Positions 1 through 10,176 of a stretch of 29,494 nt of DNA are shown piece after piece. Source of the stretch: Chara braunii. Lineage: Eukaryota; Streptophyta; Charophyceae; Charales; Characeae. A model generated the notes under the pieces. The model saw only the letters and a program-made list of their open reading frames with translations, searched no databases and was not told the origin of the DNA. The stretch's first letter is position 1, and every line of letters starts with the position of its first letter. Made by a program: the position numbers and the translations under genes. The DNA is taken from assembly GCA_003427395.1 (NCBI GenBank), contig BFEA01000023.1, positions 4,484,116 to 4,513,609 of the forward strand, given 5' to 3'.

Positions 1-222
1 ACCGGGCCTGCCCAGCATCCATGGCCCCGACGGGGTCACACACACACTCAAGCACTCAGTCAGGCACGCATTCATCACCCAGGCACGCCAACCACATACA
101 GGCACGCACTCAGACCCAACACAACCCACTCAACAGGCAGGGGACTTAGTACGGCATGCATTCCACGAGCAAACTCAGAAATCAGCTGTCTGTTACAGTC
201 CGTGTGATGACGGGTCATTACA
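1..222 (+). mobile_element. 3' part of an LTR (family shared with 10.2 and 23.1 kb copies)
   Basis: The segment ends in CGGGTCATTACA and matches the last ~200 bp of the complete LTR at 23102-24440: the CACACACACTCA run, the spaced CAGGCA/CACTCAG motifs, the block around CTCAGAAATCAGC, and the terminal GGGTCATTACA. The left side runs off the window. It is directly abutted at 223 by the opposite end of the same LTR in inverted orientation, so it is not an intact LTR. Confidence 0.75.
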
Positions 223-431
223 GGGGAGGAGATAAGGAGGAGGAGAGTGGTTGGTAAAAAGGAAAGCATTATCATTGACCCATGCTGGTGTACATCATGT
301 TTTTCTTCTTTCTTTCTTCTTCTTCTTCTTTCCCTCTCTCTCCTCTCAAACTCATTCATTTCTTTTTTTGCAATTGGACAACATTGTACTTTCTGATGAA
401 TGACTACTTCGAAATTGGCCAGGATCGTAAC
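223..431 (-). mobile_element. 5' part of the same LTR family, inverted
   Basis: Read on the minus strand this begins close to TGTTACGATCCTGG and continues through a stretch matching 23102-23330 of the solo LTR: the CGAAATTGGCC box, the TTCTTCTTCTT tract and GGAGGAGGAGAGTGGTTGG. The LTR 5' terminus is at 431 and LINE sequence begins immediately after it. Two LTR ends lying head to head without the LTR middle implies an inversion or template switch. Confidence 0.75.
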
Positions 432-2135
432 GCAACACTTTATCCACAAAGTGGCCTGGCAGATAATCACCAGCCCAAAAAGCGAAGGGGGCTTAGGTCT
501 TATAGATCCAACCCGTCAAATTCAGGCTCTACAAATCAAATGGGTCATAAGATTAACCCTCGAGGACAATCTGCACTGGACCCCACTAGCCCTAAATCAC
601 ATCAGAGAACTGGCACCATTTACCTCACCAACCAACATGACAGGCCTTTTTTGGATTTTCAACAAATGCTGGCCACTTCCAAAAGGGAAACAAAGACAAT
701 CCGACCAAGCACTCCAGCGGAACACCAATGACATCCCCTAGACCAAATCCCTTTGGGAACAAATTTTACACAGCTTGCGAACCGTCTTCCCCAAAGAACA
801 GAACAGGTCTAAAGAAAAAAGACGAAGTTCTCAGACAACCCCTCTTTGGCAACCCAATGATCAAGAACGATCAAGGGGAGAGCGTCCCACTCTCAAAATC
901 AGAACCCAAATGGGAACACGGGCTAGAAAAGGGAATATGGCAAATCAAGCACATCTGGGATGATCCAAACAAAACCTGGAAAAACAGAAAGTGACCTGCG
1001 AGATAAACTAAAAGGAGTACATTACCTACAAACTAACTTAAACGGTTAAACCACATCGTAGACTGTATTCCTCTACAATGGCGAGTCCTACTAAAATCAG
1101 ACCAAAAATGGCGTTACGGTGACTGGGCTATCACCACGGACTCCCCAGCAATCCAGGAAGTCCTTTCATTCAAGAACTACGAAACCCACAACAACAGTTG
1201 GATATGCTGCGACATATACACCTTAGAGGAACCAGGAAACCCGTTAAGTTACATCAACATAAAAAGCACGGAAGGAGCATTCAAAAACAACAACTTAAGA
1301 AGAATCAAAATTATAGAAGGAGCAACTTGGAGATCGATCCAACGAAATGGACATGGTACACCTCGTCTGGTTCCACCCTTATCTCAAACCTGAGCACGTT
1401 AATTGACTACACACCTAAACTAGGTTATTGACTTTTCACGAACCCATATCAATATCCAACACAATACGCAATAGGTGGACAAGGGAGGAACCACAACTAG
1501 CCAACACCCACTTCAAACTCCCCTGGGCTACAGTCTTCTCCACAAGACCTGTTAAACTTGCCAGCCTGAGATGGCTATTAGCCTTCAGAGCAGTCCTAGT
1601 AAATCAATGGTTGGCCAACAGACGCAATCACGAAAACAAAACGCAACAGGACTTCTGGTGCAAGGTATGCAACCTCGATACCCCTGAATCCCTGAACCAT
1701 TGTTTCATGGATTGCCAAGGCCAGATCTCTTTGGTAAGCTCTAGAATCATCATGGTACAAAATCTCAGACTCTCCCCTTCTAATCAACCCCGCCACACTA
1801 TTCCTCGACCTCAAACAATCACCCCCGCTAAAAGGCTTCAAAGCCTTTCTCTCCTCCCAAATCAAGAAAAACACTCTATGGGCTATTTGGAAAAACAAAT
1901 GCGACAGCACCTTCGCGGACCGACCTACCACCCTAGGGAACCCACTCATCATCATCAAGCAACTAATAGACACCGAAATCCACGCCCCCTGGAAAAAACA
2001 ACTTACAAAGCTCCCCACTGACCCCAACAAAAAAAACGAAATAATCAAAAAGTTCTCAACCTCCAAACTAGGTAATGGACTACTAGGCACAATCAACAAT
2101 GACAGACTAACTCTCAAAAACTGGCTAATCATGAC
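432..2135 (+). pseudogene. LINE ORF2 C-terminal region, copy 1 (broken)
   Basis: It covers the part of a LINE ORF2 polyprotein after the reverse transcriptase. Open pieces in shifting frames give IHKVAWQIITSPKSEGGLG, then HWTPLALNHIREL and TGLFWIFNKCW near 575-680. Near 1650-1720 there is a C-x2-C-x9-H-x4-C motif (CKVC...NHCFMDC), the zinc-binding region that follows RT in many plant LINEs (zf-RVT type). A trailing segment with TLKNWLI precedes a proline- and threonine-rich end. Several frameshifts and stops separate these pieces. Compared with the 14-18 kb copy it lacks the RT and the 1.2-kb insert, which makes it a useful empty-site reference. Confidence 0.8.
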
Positions 2136-2526
2136 ACAGACACAAACCACCCCAACAACTCCCCCACCCCACACAATTACCCCCAAACCAGCCTCCCACC
2201 ACAAATCCACTACCGAACCAGTGAAGACCCCTCTCCCCCCAACAATCCCACACCTTTCACCCCCCCTCCCTCCCCACATCCACCTTACACTACCCAGTAC
2301 ACCAAGCCTATCCAAAACCCCCTAACCCAGACACTCTCCAAATCTCAACATCTGCCCTACCAAGAATACCTTCACCGAATCCTCAAGCGTTACCTAGAAT
2401 TCAAACCTGCCCCGCAACCGCATCAGGCTATCAAATGAAACGACCACCAGGGACAGGCTACAGACAAAAGAGTATTAAGCTAGGGTTTCGGGTCTTAGCA
2501 CCAAATACGGGATAAGACCAGATTAC

Positions 2527-2718
2527 CAGTAGAACAGGCTAACTTAGGCAGGGGTGAAGGGTGGTACATCCTTCCTTCGGGAAGTAATCAATGTCGTCCT
2601 TCGGACCTCCACACCACCAGGGGGAGGAGCGTGAGTGGTATTCATTGTAATCTTCCCGACTTGTCGGTGGAATAGGAACGAGACTGATGCTTCCCATAAT
2701 GGATAAGGAGCCGGGACC
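2527..2718 (+). repeat. LINE 3' UTR tail, copy 1
   Basis: It matches the 3' tails at 13148-13330 (-), 18513-18713 (+) and 27945-28115 (+): CAGGCTAACTTAGG, a block with CGTCCTTCGG, then CGGTGGAATA, ACTGATGCTTCCCA and AATGGATAAGGAGCC. Here the first hairpin (CCGGT/ACCGG in other copies) is disrupted, but the second still pairs as GCTTC/GGAGC through a G-U. The last hairpin and poly(A) are missing. Confidence 0.8.
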
Positions 2719-5185
2719 CTCCGTTGGCTATCATAATGGTAGATTGTGGCTATGGTTCATCCCTTTGCGTTCATTCATGGGAGATAAAAAAAAATTGGGG
2801 AGACAAAGGGGGAAAATGTGGAGGGAAAAGGGAGTAAGAAAGAGGGAGAGATGGAGGAAGAAGGAGGGGAGGGGGAAGACGGGAGAGAAAGGAGTGCATC
2901 CGGTATCGCAGTGATTGGTGTCATGACATATCATCGGGGTAACAGAGGTGTGTCTGGTTGCATATCCTGTCTAGTGGGCAGTCGAGGTCTCATTTGTAAC
3001 GAGATTTGTGGCGGTTAGTGCATCCATGTGCTCTGACATGGATACATTTGCTGGCCATGCATTGCTTTACATGGCAATTTCGGACTACTTCATGTCACAT
3101 TTTTCGGATGCGGAGTCCTTGTTCCTATGTCAAACTTTTCCATTGGAGGTTCCTTAACAGCATTACTTACTTCACCAATCCTGTCGGCCATGCTTCAATC
3201 CGTGATTGAAAAGGAGGACATGGCAGTTAGTGTGTGAGGAATCCTCCCGTGAATGGTGAGATCGCAGAGGTTCCCTCATAAAAATGGTCATGTACAAGGC
3301 AAATCAAGGCTACATAGCTTAAAAAAGCATGAGGGATGTCGCTCATTCTCCGAAAGGGACAATTATCCAGGAGTTGCAGAAAAGTCGTGCATATTTGACG
3401 AGATTCGTCATTCTTTCCTTCATTCGTTTCCATCTTCTATAATACTCTTGTGCGGAGAAGTTGGATCTCTCGCGGAGGTGAGCAGGGGGTATGGTGAGGG
3501 GCAGGGGGGAAGAAGGGACGTTCAACTGCGTAGCAGGGTAGGGGTGAGATCACTAGCACCATCCTCATGAAAAATTCCACAACTAGCCTGAACTCATCAT
3601 CCCATGAGACCCAGCTCTATGCTCCCTTCCAATGCAAGCCCATATGCGTGCAATTCTCCCTAGTTCATCCTCATCCCTTCTTACATCGAAGAGGGAGCTT
3701 GCAGTATGCCTCACGCTCACATCGGGCAGTGTCAGTGTCTCGATTGCCTCCTAGTTGAGAGAAATAGTCGTGCGATGGTTGTCATTTTGCCCTCTCTATC
3801 TCTCATTCTCTAGTATTATGATCGAGCGTTCGTCCTTGGGTGGAATCAGGAGTGTGGATGGAGTACCATTAGGATTGTGCTGGTTGGTACATCCATGATC
3901 GGGGAGAAAAAAGGGGGGAAGTGAGAGGAGGAATCACAGTTGGGAAAGAAAAGGAAAAAAGAGGTGGGCGGGCAAGAGACCAGAAGGGTATGATAAGACA
4001 CTAGAGGAGAGGAGTTGTTTGATGTCGATCCGTTGTCGGGCGCACCGGCTCCCGCCTTTTTCGCAAAGGCGAGAGCCCTCCCAGCTATGTCACGCAGGAG
4101 TTAAACCAAACAAAACAAAATGAGAGAACTCGAGAACGACGCAAAATAATACCGCGAGCCACCAAAACGGTTGCGGTCGCGTCGTACCTTCGCCGCTCTA
4201 GTCGGGTGCGCCAGTTGTACATCCCGTACGACAGGATAGGTTAGCGGGGGGCATAAGTTTTCCTTCCCTAAGGGGCTATCACCACCCTTAGGGGTGTATC
4301 CCTATCGAGCTATTGACCCACGTGCGAAAGCTTTTAAATGCAATCGCAAACGCCAAGCGAACCCGAACGTCGCCCGTCCCTTAGGGCGCTGATCTCCTAA
4401 GTACGAAGCGGACGCTAGTCGACTAGGATGGTCTCAACCAAACGTGAAACCAAAATATTTATACTAGTCCCTTAGACTCACCGTCAAAAGAAAATTATAA
4501 CCACCACACATATAATTACATCAAATGGAATCGACCGTAGTAGATAGGAAAATATATCCAATATGAAAAGATAATTGAACGAATTCAAATCATCATCTCA
4601 TACATCCAATAACACAAGATGAAAAAAAAAACAATCCGACCACCTCATGTCGAACACCACAAAACAATCAAACAACCGCCAATAAGGAGTTGGCTATCGA
4701 AAATAACATTGATGCTGCCAACATGGTAGTCGGACAACCTCAATTTTGACTTGATGAGACGCGCTGCCAAAGTCATTCATTTCAGCCTACCGTCGACCTA
4801 AGATTCGACACACATACTTGTCTTCATCCGTTTCCAATCTTTTTGGATGACAAGCTGCTTTGCGAATGATTCTTGATCAGGGGCATTGCTTGAAGTGTTG
4901 CATGCCTCTCCCTCTAGGAAGTGGTCTGGGGTATTCCTCCTCGTCCGAGCACAAGACTCGGATCTCAGAAATCGGGCCGTCTCCACCGAATCGACAAAGT
5001 ACCCCCCCCCTCGTAGAACGGTTCACTCCGGTCGATAACAAGGTCGGCTCCTGAAGCAACGAACCCCCACCCCTGATTCTTCCTAGAGGGAGAACATATC
5101 CACCCCAAGTAGATTTCATTTGTTTTTTTTCCTCCTAAGTTCAGGGTAACTTGGACGAAAAGAAAATCGAAGGAGATGAGAATAA
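2719..5185. other. Unassigned 2.5 kb; no recognised gene
   Basis: Contents by eye: a purine-rich strand at 2780-2900; short open segments around 3005-3240 that encode nothing I recognise; A/G-rich sequence at 3900-4010; a GC-rich stretch at 4018-4470 with a strong hairpin (4047-4077) and CCCTAAGGGG/CCCTTAGGGG repeats near 4270-4300; then AT-rich sequence to 4760. Style and frequent stops suggest old repeat DNA. I cannot place it in a family. Confidence 0.5.
4047..4077. repeat. Short inverted repeat (hairpin)
   Basis: The arms GGCTCCCGCCTTT and AAAGGCGAGAGCC are 13 bp with one mismatch and a 5-nt loop (TTCGC). It resembles a transcript hairpin or an element terminus, but nothing nearby identifies it. 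Confidence 0.6.
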
Positions 5186-5186
5186 G

Positions 5187-5216
5187 GGCCTCATCCCACC
5201 CTACTTACGGTAAGTA
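5187..5216 (+). repeat. MITE left terminal inverted repeat
   Basis: 30 bp, exact reverse complement of 5582-5611; preceded by a possible TAA target duplication. Confidence 0.9.
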
Positions 5217-5581
5217 AAATATCCATTTTAGGCGTATCCCACCTTGTTCCTTGAACACCGGGGGCTCCGATGTGAACGGAGGGATGTGAAAACGGTTTAA
5301 GACGTGGCGTTCTTGGAGTGAACGTCGGAAGGTCCGTTTTGCCGTTTTCGGAAAAGGAACGGGCCTGTACCATGTTCCCAAAAGGATGGCATGTTTTTAT
5401 GTTTTCTTTTTCTTATCTTTTTTACCCGTTACCTAGCCAGGTTCGTCCAACAAAGGCCGCAGCCACACAAAGGTTGCCGCCACCCATGTAATATCTCCTG
5501 CAATAACGGGACGGTGGAGTACAAATTTTCTTTCACGGTTCGAATGTTGCGGCCCCTCCTTTTTCGTTTCTTTTTTACTTC

Positions 5582-5611
5582 TACTTACCGTAAGTAGGGT
5601 GGGATGAGGCC
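5582..5611 (-). repeat. MITE right terminal inverted repeat
   Basis: 30 bp, exact reverse complement of 5187-5216; followed by T and then TAA. Confidence 0.9.
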
Positions 5612-5615
5612 TTAA

Positions 5616-7049
5616 GAATCATTTGGACAGGTACGGGTAGATAAGGTCATTCGGGATAGAAAGGGTCATTCCTTGGGAGAAGACTAAGTCCGCTTGACCT
5701 TATTCTATTATATTTTAATCGGATTCATTTTTTTTTTTTGACACTCACTGAATTAATCTTTTTCAAAACAACAATTTTCACTTTCACAAGCAGGCAGGTG
5801 GAAGGTAGAAAGAGGATAATCCTTTTTTTTAATCTTAAATAAGCATAATCAATCTCCTTTGCAAGCATCCTTCTACCTACCTGTGCAACACGCAAAAGAC
5901 AACAAGTTCAAGAGAAAACCAGTACAATCCCATACTTGAGTCAGACCTTTCCATTCACATGCATGACTCGCACAACTTTCTCTACCTTTTCTTTCGAACG
6001 TTCAAAACGAACAGGACCACGCAAAGTGTGGGTTCACACGGGTGTGAACGGAAATCTGAGTCAAACAACTAATTGTCCTTGAGTGAAGTTTGATCCGGCT
6101 CACTCAAGAAAGCCTAAGTAATATTTTAATCAAAAGAAAATGACCGTCGTAGAATATGCGGCTCATAACTCCACAAGTTGTGGCCTTTATCATGAATCAA
6201 GGTCCGCGTCCTTCTCCAAGTGCCCGATTACACAAAGGTCGGGTCCACTGAGATGTTTGAATAAGATAACCCTCAAAGAGGGTGCTCCCATGATCAAATC
6301 TCACGTCATCCCAATGTCCCGTACCGTCCTAACACAGTCTCAATTGCACCTTGACCACCAAGGGTACTTCCCAACCAGCTGCAAGCCCATGTCGATTCTC
6401 ACCACGTCCGCTCGCAATGGTCATGCCATCATGCCAGTCCTGATCCCAAAATCAGTCCCACCTGGTCCCAAAATGTTCCTAAGTGGTCCCACGTTACCGC
6501 CAAAGCACCGTACGGTCCCAAACTTAAAATTCGCTTACTCCATGTGCCGAAGGTGTTGAGATCTTGTTAGAATGTTGCCTATAAGGGTAGGCGACCACTG
6601 TTTGTCATGAGGGGAGGAGTGATTACCTAACCTCGTGCCAGACATGGTCACCTTACCTCCATGATCGGGGCCTAGTCAGCCTCCACCGTGTGGGGTGGGG
6701 CAGTTCTACTCTATATGCAGAGGACTAATGGGGTCAAAAACACCGGAATCGGAGGGAATGTGGTGAGGCTTGAATCTAAAGTGGGGCTTGATGTCGAGAT
6801 GTTATCCTCATACGGATTACACCACTCCTCGATGCATTCACAAGAAGTTCAGAAGTAACGGGCATGATAACTTATGTGGATTGGAATGAGAATCATAACT
6901 TGGTCGAGGAATTTTGAATGAATGGTTTCTCTCATGAATGGTTGGTTCGGATTCTGCCTGGGCCGCCCAGGAGGTTGATTATGTTGAAAGACCCGTCAGG
7001 GGGTTAAACCTGACTTTTTAGATAAATGGATGTGTCAACCAATTGGGGT
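5616..7049. other. Unassigned 1.4 kb; no supported gene
   Basis: AT-rich sequence to about 6130 is followed by a more balanced stretch. There is a 139-codon open frame at 6140-6559 (+), but its product is compositionally odd, matches no family I know and has no splice or promoter context, so I do not call it. A TG...CA-like or repeat origin is possible but not shown. Confidence 0.45.
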
Positions 7050-7503
7050 TTTGAAGGCTAGCCGGAAGCTTTTCCGGTACCATTCTAAGAGGCTAAATGA
7101 TGTTTTTGAGTGGCCGCCACTGGGATGATGCTGGGATCTTTCTGAAAAAGTTCCTCTGGATTGAAGGCTTCCAGGGGCTAGACCTGGGTCCAAGTTTTGA
7201 TTAGGCTTGCCAGAGGCAAAATCTGGCATCATTCTATCCACATATGAGTTGTATTGAGTTAAGGCTCCTGGAGGCTTAATCCAGTTTTGTTGTACTAAGT
7301 TCAGGCTTCCGAAGGCTAAATCCAGCTTTGTTGTATTAAGTTAAGGCTTTTAGAGGCTAAATCCAGTTTTGTTGTACGAAGTTAAGGCTTCTGGAGGCTA
7401 AATCCAGTTTTGTTGTATTAAGTTAAGGCTTCTGAAGGCTAAATCCAGTTTTGTTGTATTAAGTTAAGGCTTCTGGAGGCTAAATCCTGTTTTGTTGTTG
7501 TAT
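7050..7503 (+). repeat. 41-bp minisatellite, six clear units plus degenerate ones
   Basis: Six head-to-tail units start at 7258, 7299, 7340, 7381, 7422 and 7463. The unit runs from GTTAAGGCTTCTGGAGGC through TAAATCCAG to TTTTGTTGTATTAA. Degenerate relatives containing GGCT..AGAGGC(A/T)AAAT lie upstream at about 7050-7257. The constant 41-bp spacing and few substitutions between the last three units suggest recent homogenisation. Confidence 0.85.
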
Positions 7504-7593
7504 TGTCGTATGTTGGTGGAAAAGTTCCGACTTAGTTCCGGACAATTGTTGGAATTGTTGTATTGTGATCGTTGCTTTCACATAGAGATTTTA

Positions 7594-7651
7594 TAAGGAT
7601 CCGGATTTCTTTTTAATGGTGAACGACGGGGACATCGTTCAATGGGTTCCG
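7594..7651 (+). repeat. Dispersed direct repeat, copy 1
   Basis: About 58 bp starting TAAGGATCCGGATTTC and containing GAACGACGGGGACATCGTTC, itself a GAACGA/TCGTTC inverted repeat. A second copy with a few changes lies at 7948-8004, 354 bp away. Confidence 0.8.
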
Positions 7652-7947
7652 GGAATGCTGTCGGGGCAAATACCCTGACAAGGGTATTTGTCGAAGATTT
7701 TAAACGTCGGACGCTGTCCGACTCTTTTATTGAATTGAAGGACTTGATGAGACTAACGTTTGTCAAAAGTTTATTCAGACCAGGCTTATGACCGAGAGAC
7801 TAGAACTTTTAGAACCTTAGTTCAGATGTTTGTGACGTCTGAGAGTAATGGCAGTGATCGACGGTTTCTATCAGGGCCGCAGAGGCGTGCGGACATGGGA
7901 ATGGTAAGGCTAGACCTATTCTATTTCAAATAATGGTGCGCGACTGC

Positions 7948-8004
7948 TAAGGATCCGGATTTCTTTTTCATGGTGAACGATGGGGACATCGTTAAATGGG
8001 GTCC
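7948..8004 (+). repeat. Dispersed direct repeat, copy 2
   Basis: It matches 7594-7651 with scattered substitutions (GAACGATGGGGACATCGTTA here). Two direct copies ~354 bp apart could be remnants of element ends or of a duplication; no diagnostic termini seen. Confidence 0.8.
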
Positions 8005-8824
8005 AACACATGCGGGGAGAGAAAAACGGTCTGTGCCTTTGCCCCGACACCGCTACTGATTCATCCGGAAGATTAAAGATCCTTTGGTGTTGATCCCCTT
8101 CACGCGTCACGCATTGTCTTCCCAATCTCCAATAAGGATTTTCCCTTATGCAGCACACTTGTTCTGAGAAGCTGGGGAAAGGCAGTGTGTTAGGCGCCTG
8201 GGCAGCATCGCATTGCGCATTGCATACGAAGCGACGAGTTCCCAAGGGTAGCCAGTAGTATCTAGGTAAGCTAGAAAGGGGAGCAAGGGGAGGAATTCCA
8301 TGAAAGCTATCGCTATTAAGTGGACCACATCAAGACCTTCCATCGCTCAGCTCAAAGGCACATACTGTTTTTCTCTCCCCTGTTTCCTCGATCAGTTTGT
8401 ATTCTATGGATTTGCAATTTTTCACAGTATCATATTCCTCAGGGGACAGGGGTACGTTTGGTTGGTCGAGAGGTAGGGGTAGACGGAAAGGGGGAAGGGA
8501 AGGAGGATAGAAGAGAAAAAGAGGAAAGGAGAGAACACATAAGCTCATGGCTCAAATTTCTCTACAGATCGTATGGGGGTTAAGGGATTGACGTGGAAGG
8601 TTGTGGGACAGGAGAATCTCATACGGGGGTGATAATCTAATCAGGGATATCTGTAGCCGTAGGCGGTGAGGCATAGCCACGGTGATGGCACGGAGACTGA
8701 AGGAGATGGCAGTCTTGTCCACATGTCGTGGTCAGGAGGGTCGTGGATCTGCTCAAGCTTTTCACCATTGTCACTGAAACAGCTCGTCAGAGGGCTCTTG
8801 GTACCTGCATACACAATCAAGGAA
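8005..8824. other. Unassigned; purine-rich segment, no supported gene
   Basis: It contains an A/G-rich strand at about 8460-8545. The 8641-8824 part is open on the - strand downstream of the candidate exons at 8825-9301, so untranslated or further unknown coding sequence is possible. Nothing recognisable. Confidence 0.4.
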
Positions 8825-8944
8825 TCACAGGACATGCCAGGATATCCATGCGCACACAGGTTCCAGGAGCTTTGCAGCTTCCTCCTCATAAAATTCCTCC
8901 ACAAGTTTCGTGATTCCCAGCAGCTCCACGTCCATGGTTGCAGC
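8825..8944 (-). CDS. Candidate terminal exon of an unidentified gene
   Basis: On the minus strand an acceptor-like ...CCATGCAG is followed by an open segment that reads MDVELLGITKLVEEFYEEE and AAKLLEPVCAWISW and ends in TGA at 8825-8827. It joins in phase 0 to the donor of the candidate exon at 9201-9301. The acidic, amphipathic composition looks protein-like, unlike the surrounding repeats. I recognise no family. Splicing is inferred from consensus sites only, with no homology support; it could be a chance open segment or a gene fragment carried by a transposon. Confidence 0.3.
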   Translation of the reverse strand, partial: AATMDVELLGITKLVEEFYEEEAAKLLEPVCAWISWHVL

Positions 8945-9200
8945 CTGCATGGCAATTGCTCAGCTGGCACACTTCAGCTCCATATGCTCCAATAGGGCTT
9001 GATGCTAGCAATCGTGCCAGGATTTTTATATATATAGCTGGAGTAAGGAGTGAGAGGGATTGGTATGGGAGGGTAATCGGGAGGTTATGGTGTTTCCGGA
9101 AGCCGCTTGAAAGCTCCTGGAGTGATTTGCCCTTTGCAAAAGTTACCTGCGGGCGTGCTGATCCAGGTTAAATGCTGCTTGCACGCTTCAAAGTACTTAC

Positions 9201-9301
9201 CTGGTCCAGTTCACATCTGTCAAGTTTCAGTATTTTGAACGATTTTCCATTGTCCTCAGCAGAGTTCCTGTTGCTGGCTGTTCTCATGGAGTTCAGGATG
9301 T
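9201..9301 (-). CDS. Candidate internal exon of an unidentified gene
   Basis: On the minus strand an open segment begins after GAAGCAG and reads DILNSMRTASNRNSAEDNG then KSFKILKLDRCELDQ. It ends exactly at a strong consensus donor, CAG|GTAAGTACT. The next acceptor in phase gives the exon at 8825-8944. A further open stretch on the same strand at 9336-9506 (with RWMQHLKRQYGLRHSQ) lies just upstream but ends in a stop with no convincing donor. Unknown protein; the exact donor is the main evidence. Confidence 0.3.
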
Positions 9302-9335
9302 CTGCTTCGTTTTAGGGGTGGGGAAGGGGCATTGA

Positions 9336-9506
9336 TTACTGCTCAGGGTCTAGTCGGTACTTTCCATGGTTGCTGTCTGCCTGAGAGTGCCGAAGTCCGT
9401 ACTGTCTTTTCAGGTGCTGCATCCACCTTTGGGGATCCTGGGGGATCAGATCCTGATCCTCGTCCTCGGTGGTGTTGACCTTCCTTTTTGTTCCTCCTAA
9501 GCCTTA
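9336..9506 (-). other. Open segment upstream of candidate exons
   Basis: 57 codons between stops on the minus strand, rich in charged residues (KVNTTEDEDQDLIPQDPQRW). It may be an earlier exon or a decayed part of the same unknown gene. There is a possible GTAATC donor near the stop, but the implied intron would be only ~38 bp, too short to trust. Confidence 0.2.
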
Positions 9507-10176
9507 TCCCCGGTGGAGGTCCATAGTTCAGATCCCATTGGTTCACTTCGCAATGTCCAGACGTTTTTAGATGCGGCTTTCTCTGTCTTTGGCAGATCGA
9601 GTCTCCCCCTTTTTTGTTATTTTTGGCACCTGTCTTTTCTGTTTCTTATCCCTCCTTTCGTTCTTGGGTGTGGGTGTGGCTGTGGGTGTGGGTGTGGGTT
9701 TGTGGGTTTGTGGGTTTTTGAGTGTGTGGTTGTGGGTGTCTTTCCTGTGCTTGCTGATTGTTTGTTTGTTTTTCCAACTGTTTTTTCATGTTTCCCTCCA
9801 TCAGCCATCAACCCTTCCTGTATCCCTTCATTTGTGCTCTTCTGCCTGCAAGTCCATCAACAGTGTCAGTTGCCGGTCTGTTCTTTTTCTGTTTGTTTGT
9901 TTTTTTTGTCTGATGTTTTGATAGTTGGATGGGTGGGTGGGTACACATTGGGTGGGTGGGGTGAAACTTGGGGCAAGTGGGTAGGTAGCAGGGTTGGTAG
10001 TTGGGGTGTGTGTGCTGCCTGTTGTCAGTTGGTGCAATGGATTGGCCTGTTCACGATGAGAGGGATGGGTTGTGCAGCAGTTCGTGGGATTGCTTGTGCG
10101 GTGGTGGGTGCACTTGCTGGCGTGTTGGATAATCAGTCTGTGATGGGTGCGGTGATGAGCAGGGCAATTTGTGTGA
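9507..10176. other. G/T-rich stretch with a G-quadruplex motif
   Basis: GTGGGT-type repeats at 9665-9740 and a run of G-triplets at 9931-9961 (GGGTGGGTGGG, 8-nt gap, GGGTGGGTGGGG) are present. The open frames here are products of the simple sequence. A second G-run cluster lies at 11367-11386. The segment lies on the G/T-rich side of the host gene and may be intronic. Confidence 0.6.

Larger units (their letters stand above)
432..2718 (+). mobile_element. LINE (non-LTR retrotransposon) remnant, copy 1
   Basis: This is the 3' 2.3 kb of a LINE, starting inside ORF2 downstream of the reverse transcriptase. It is collinear with the better-preserved copy at 14.8-18.7 kb: HFIHKV.W, LQIKWV.R, HWTPLALNHIREL, MTGLFWIFNK, then LEIDPTKWTW, DYTPKLGYRL, the zinc-finger segment, and a 3' UTR with the family-specific tail. 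The 5' side is cut by LTR sequence at 431. The 3' side stops near GGAGCCGGGACC with no poly(A). Reading frames are broken many times, so it is a fossil. Confidence 0.85.
5186..5612. mobile_element. MITE-like non-autonomous DNA transposon (~427 bp)
   Basis: A perfect 30-bp terminal inverted repeat is present: 5187-5216 begins GGCCTCATCCCACCC and its exact reverse complement is at 5582-5611. The inner end of each repeat is itself nearly palindromic (TACTTAC/GTAAGTA). If the element is taken as GGGCCTC...GAGGCCT, it is flanked by TAA on both sides (5183-5185 and 5613-5615). A 3-bp TAA duplication and GGGCC ends are typical of PIF/Harbinger (Tourist-type) MITEs. No transposase is present. The structure is seen directly; the superfamily is inference. 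Confidence 0.75.

Noticed and set aside
6140-6559. 139-codon open frame as a gene
   Set aside because: No recognisable family, no splice or promoter context, repeat-rich surroundings, unusual composition.
7258-7503. CRISPR array
   Set aside because: Contiguous 41-bp units without unique spacers in a eukaryotic context; it is a minisatellite.
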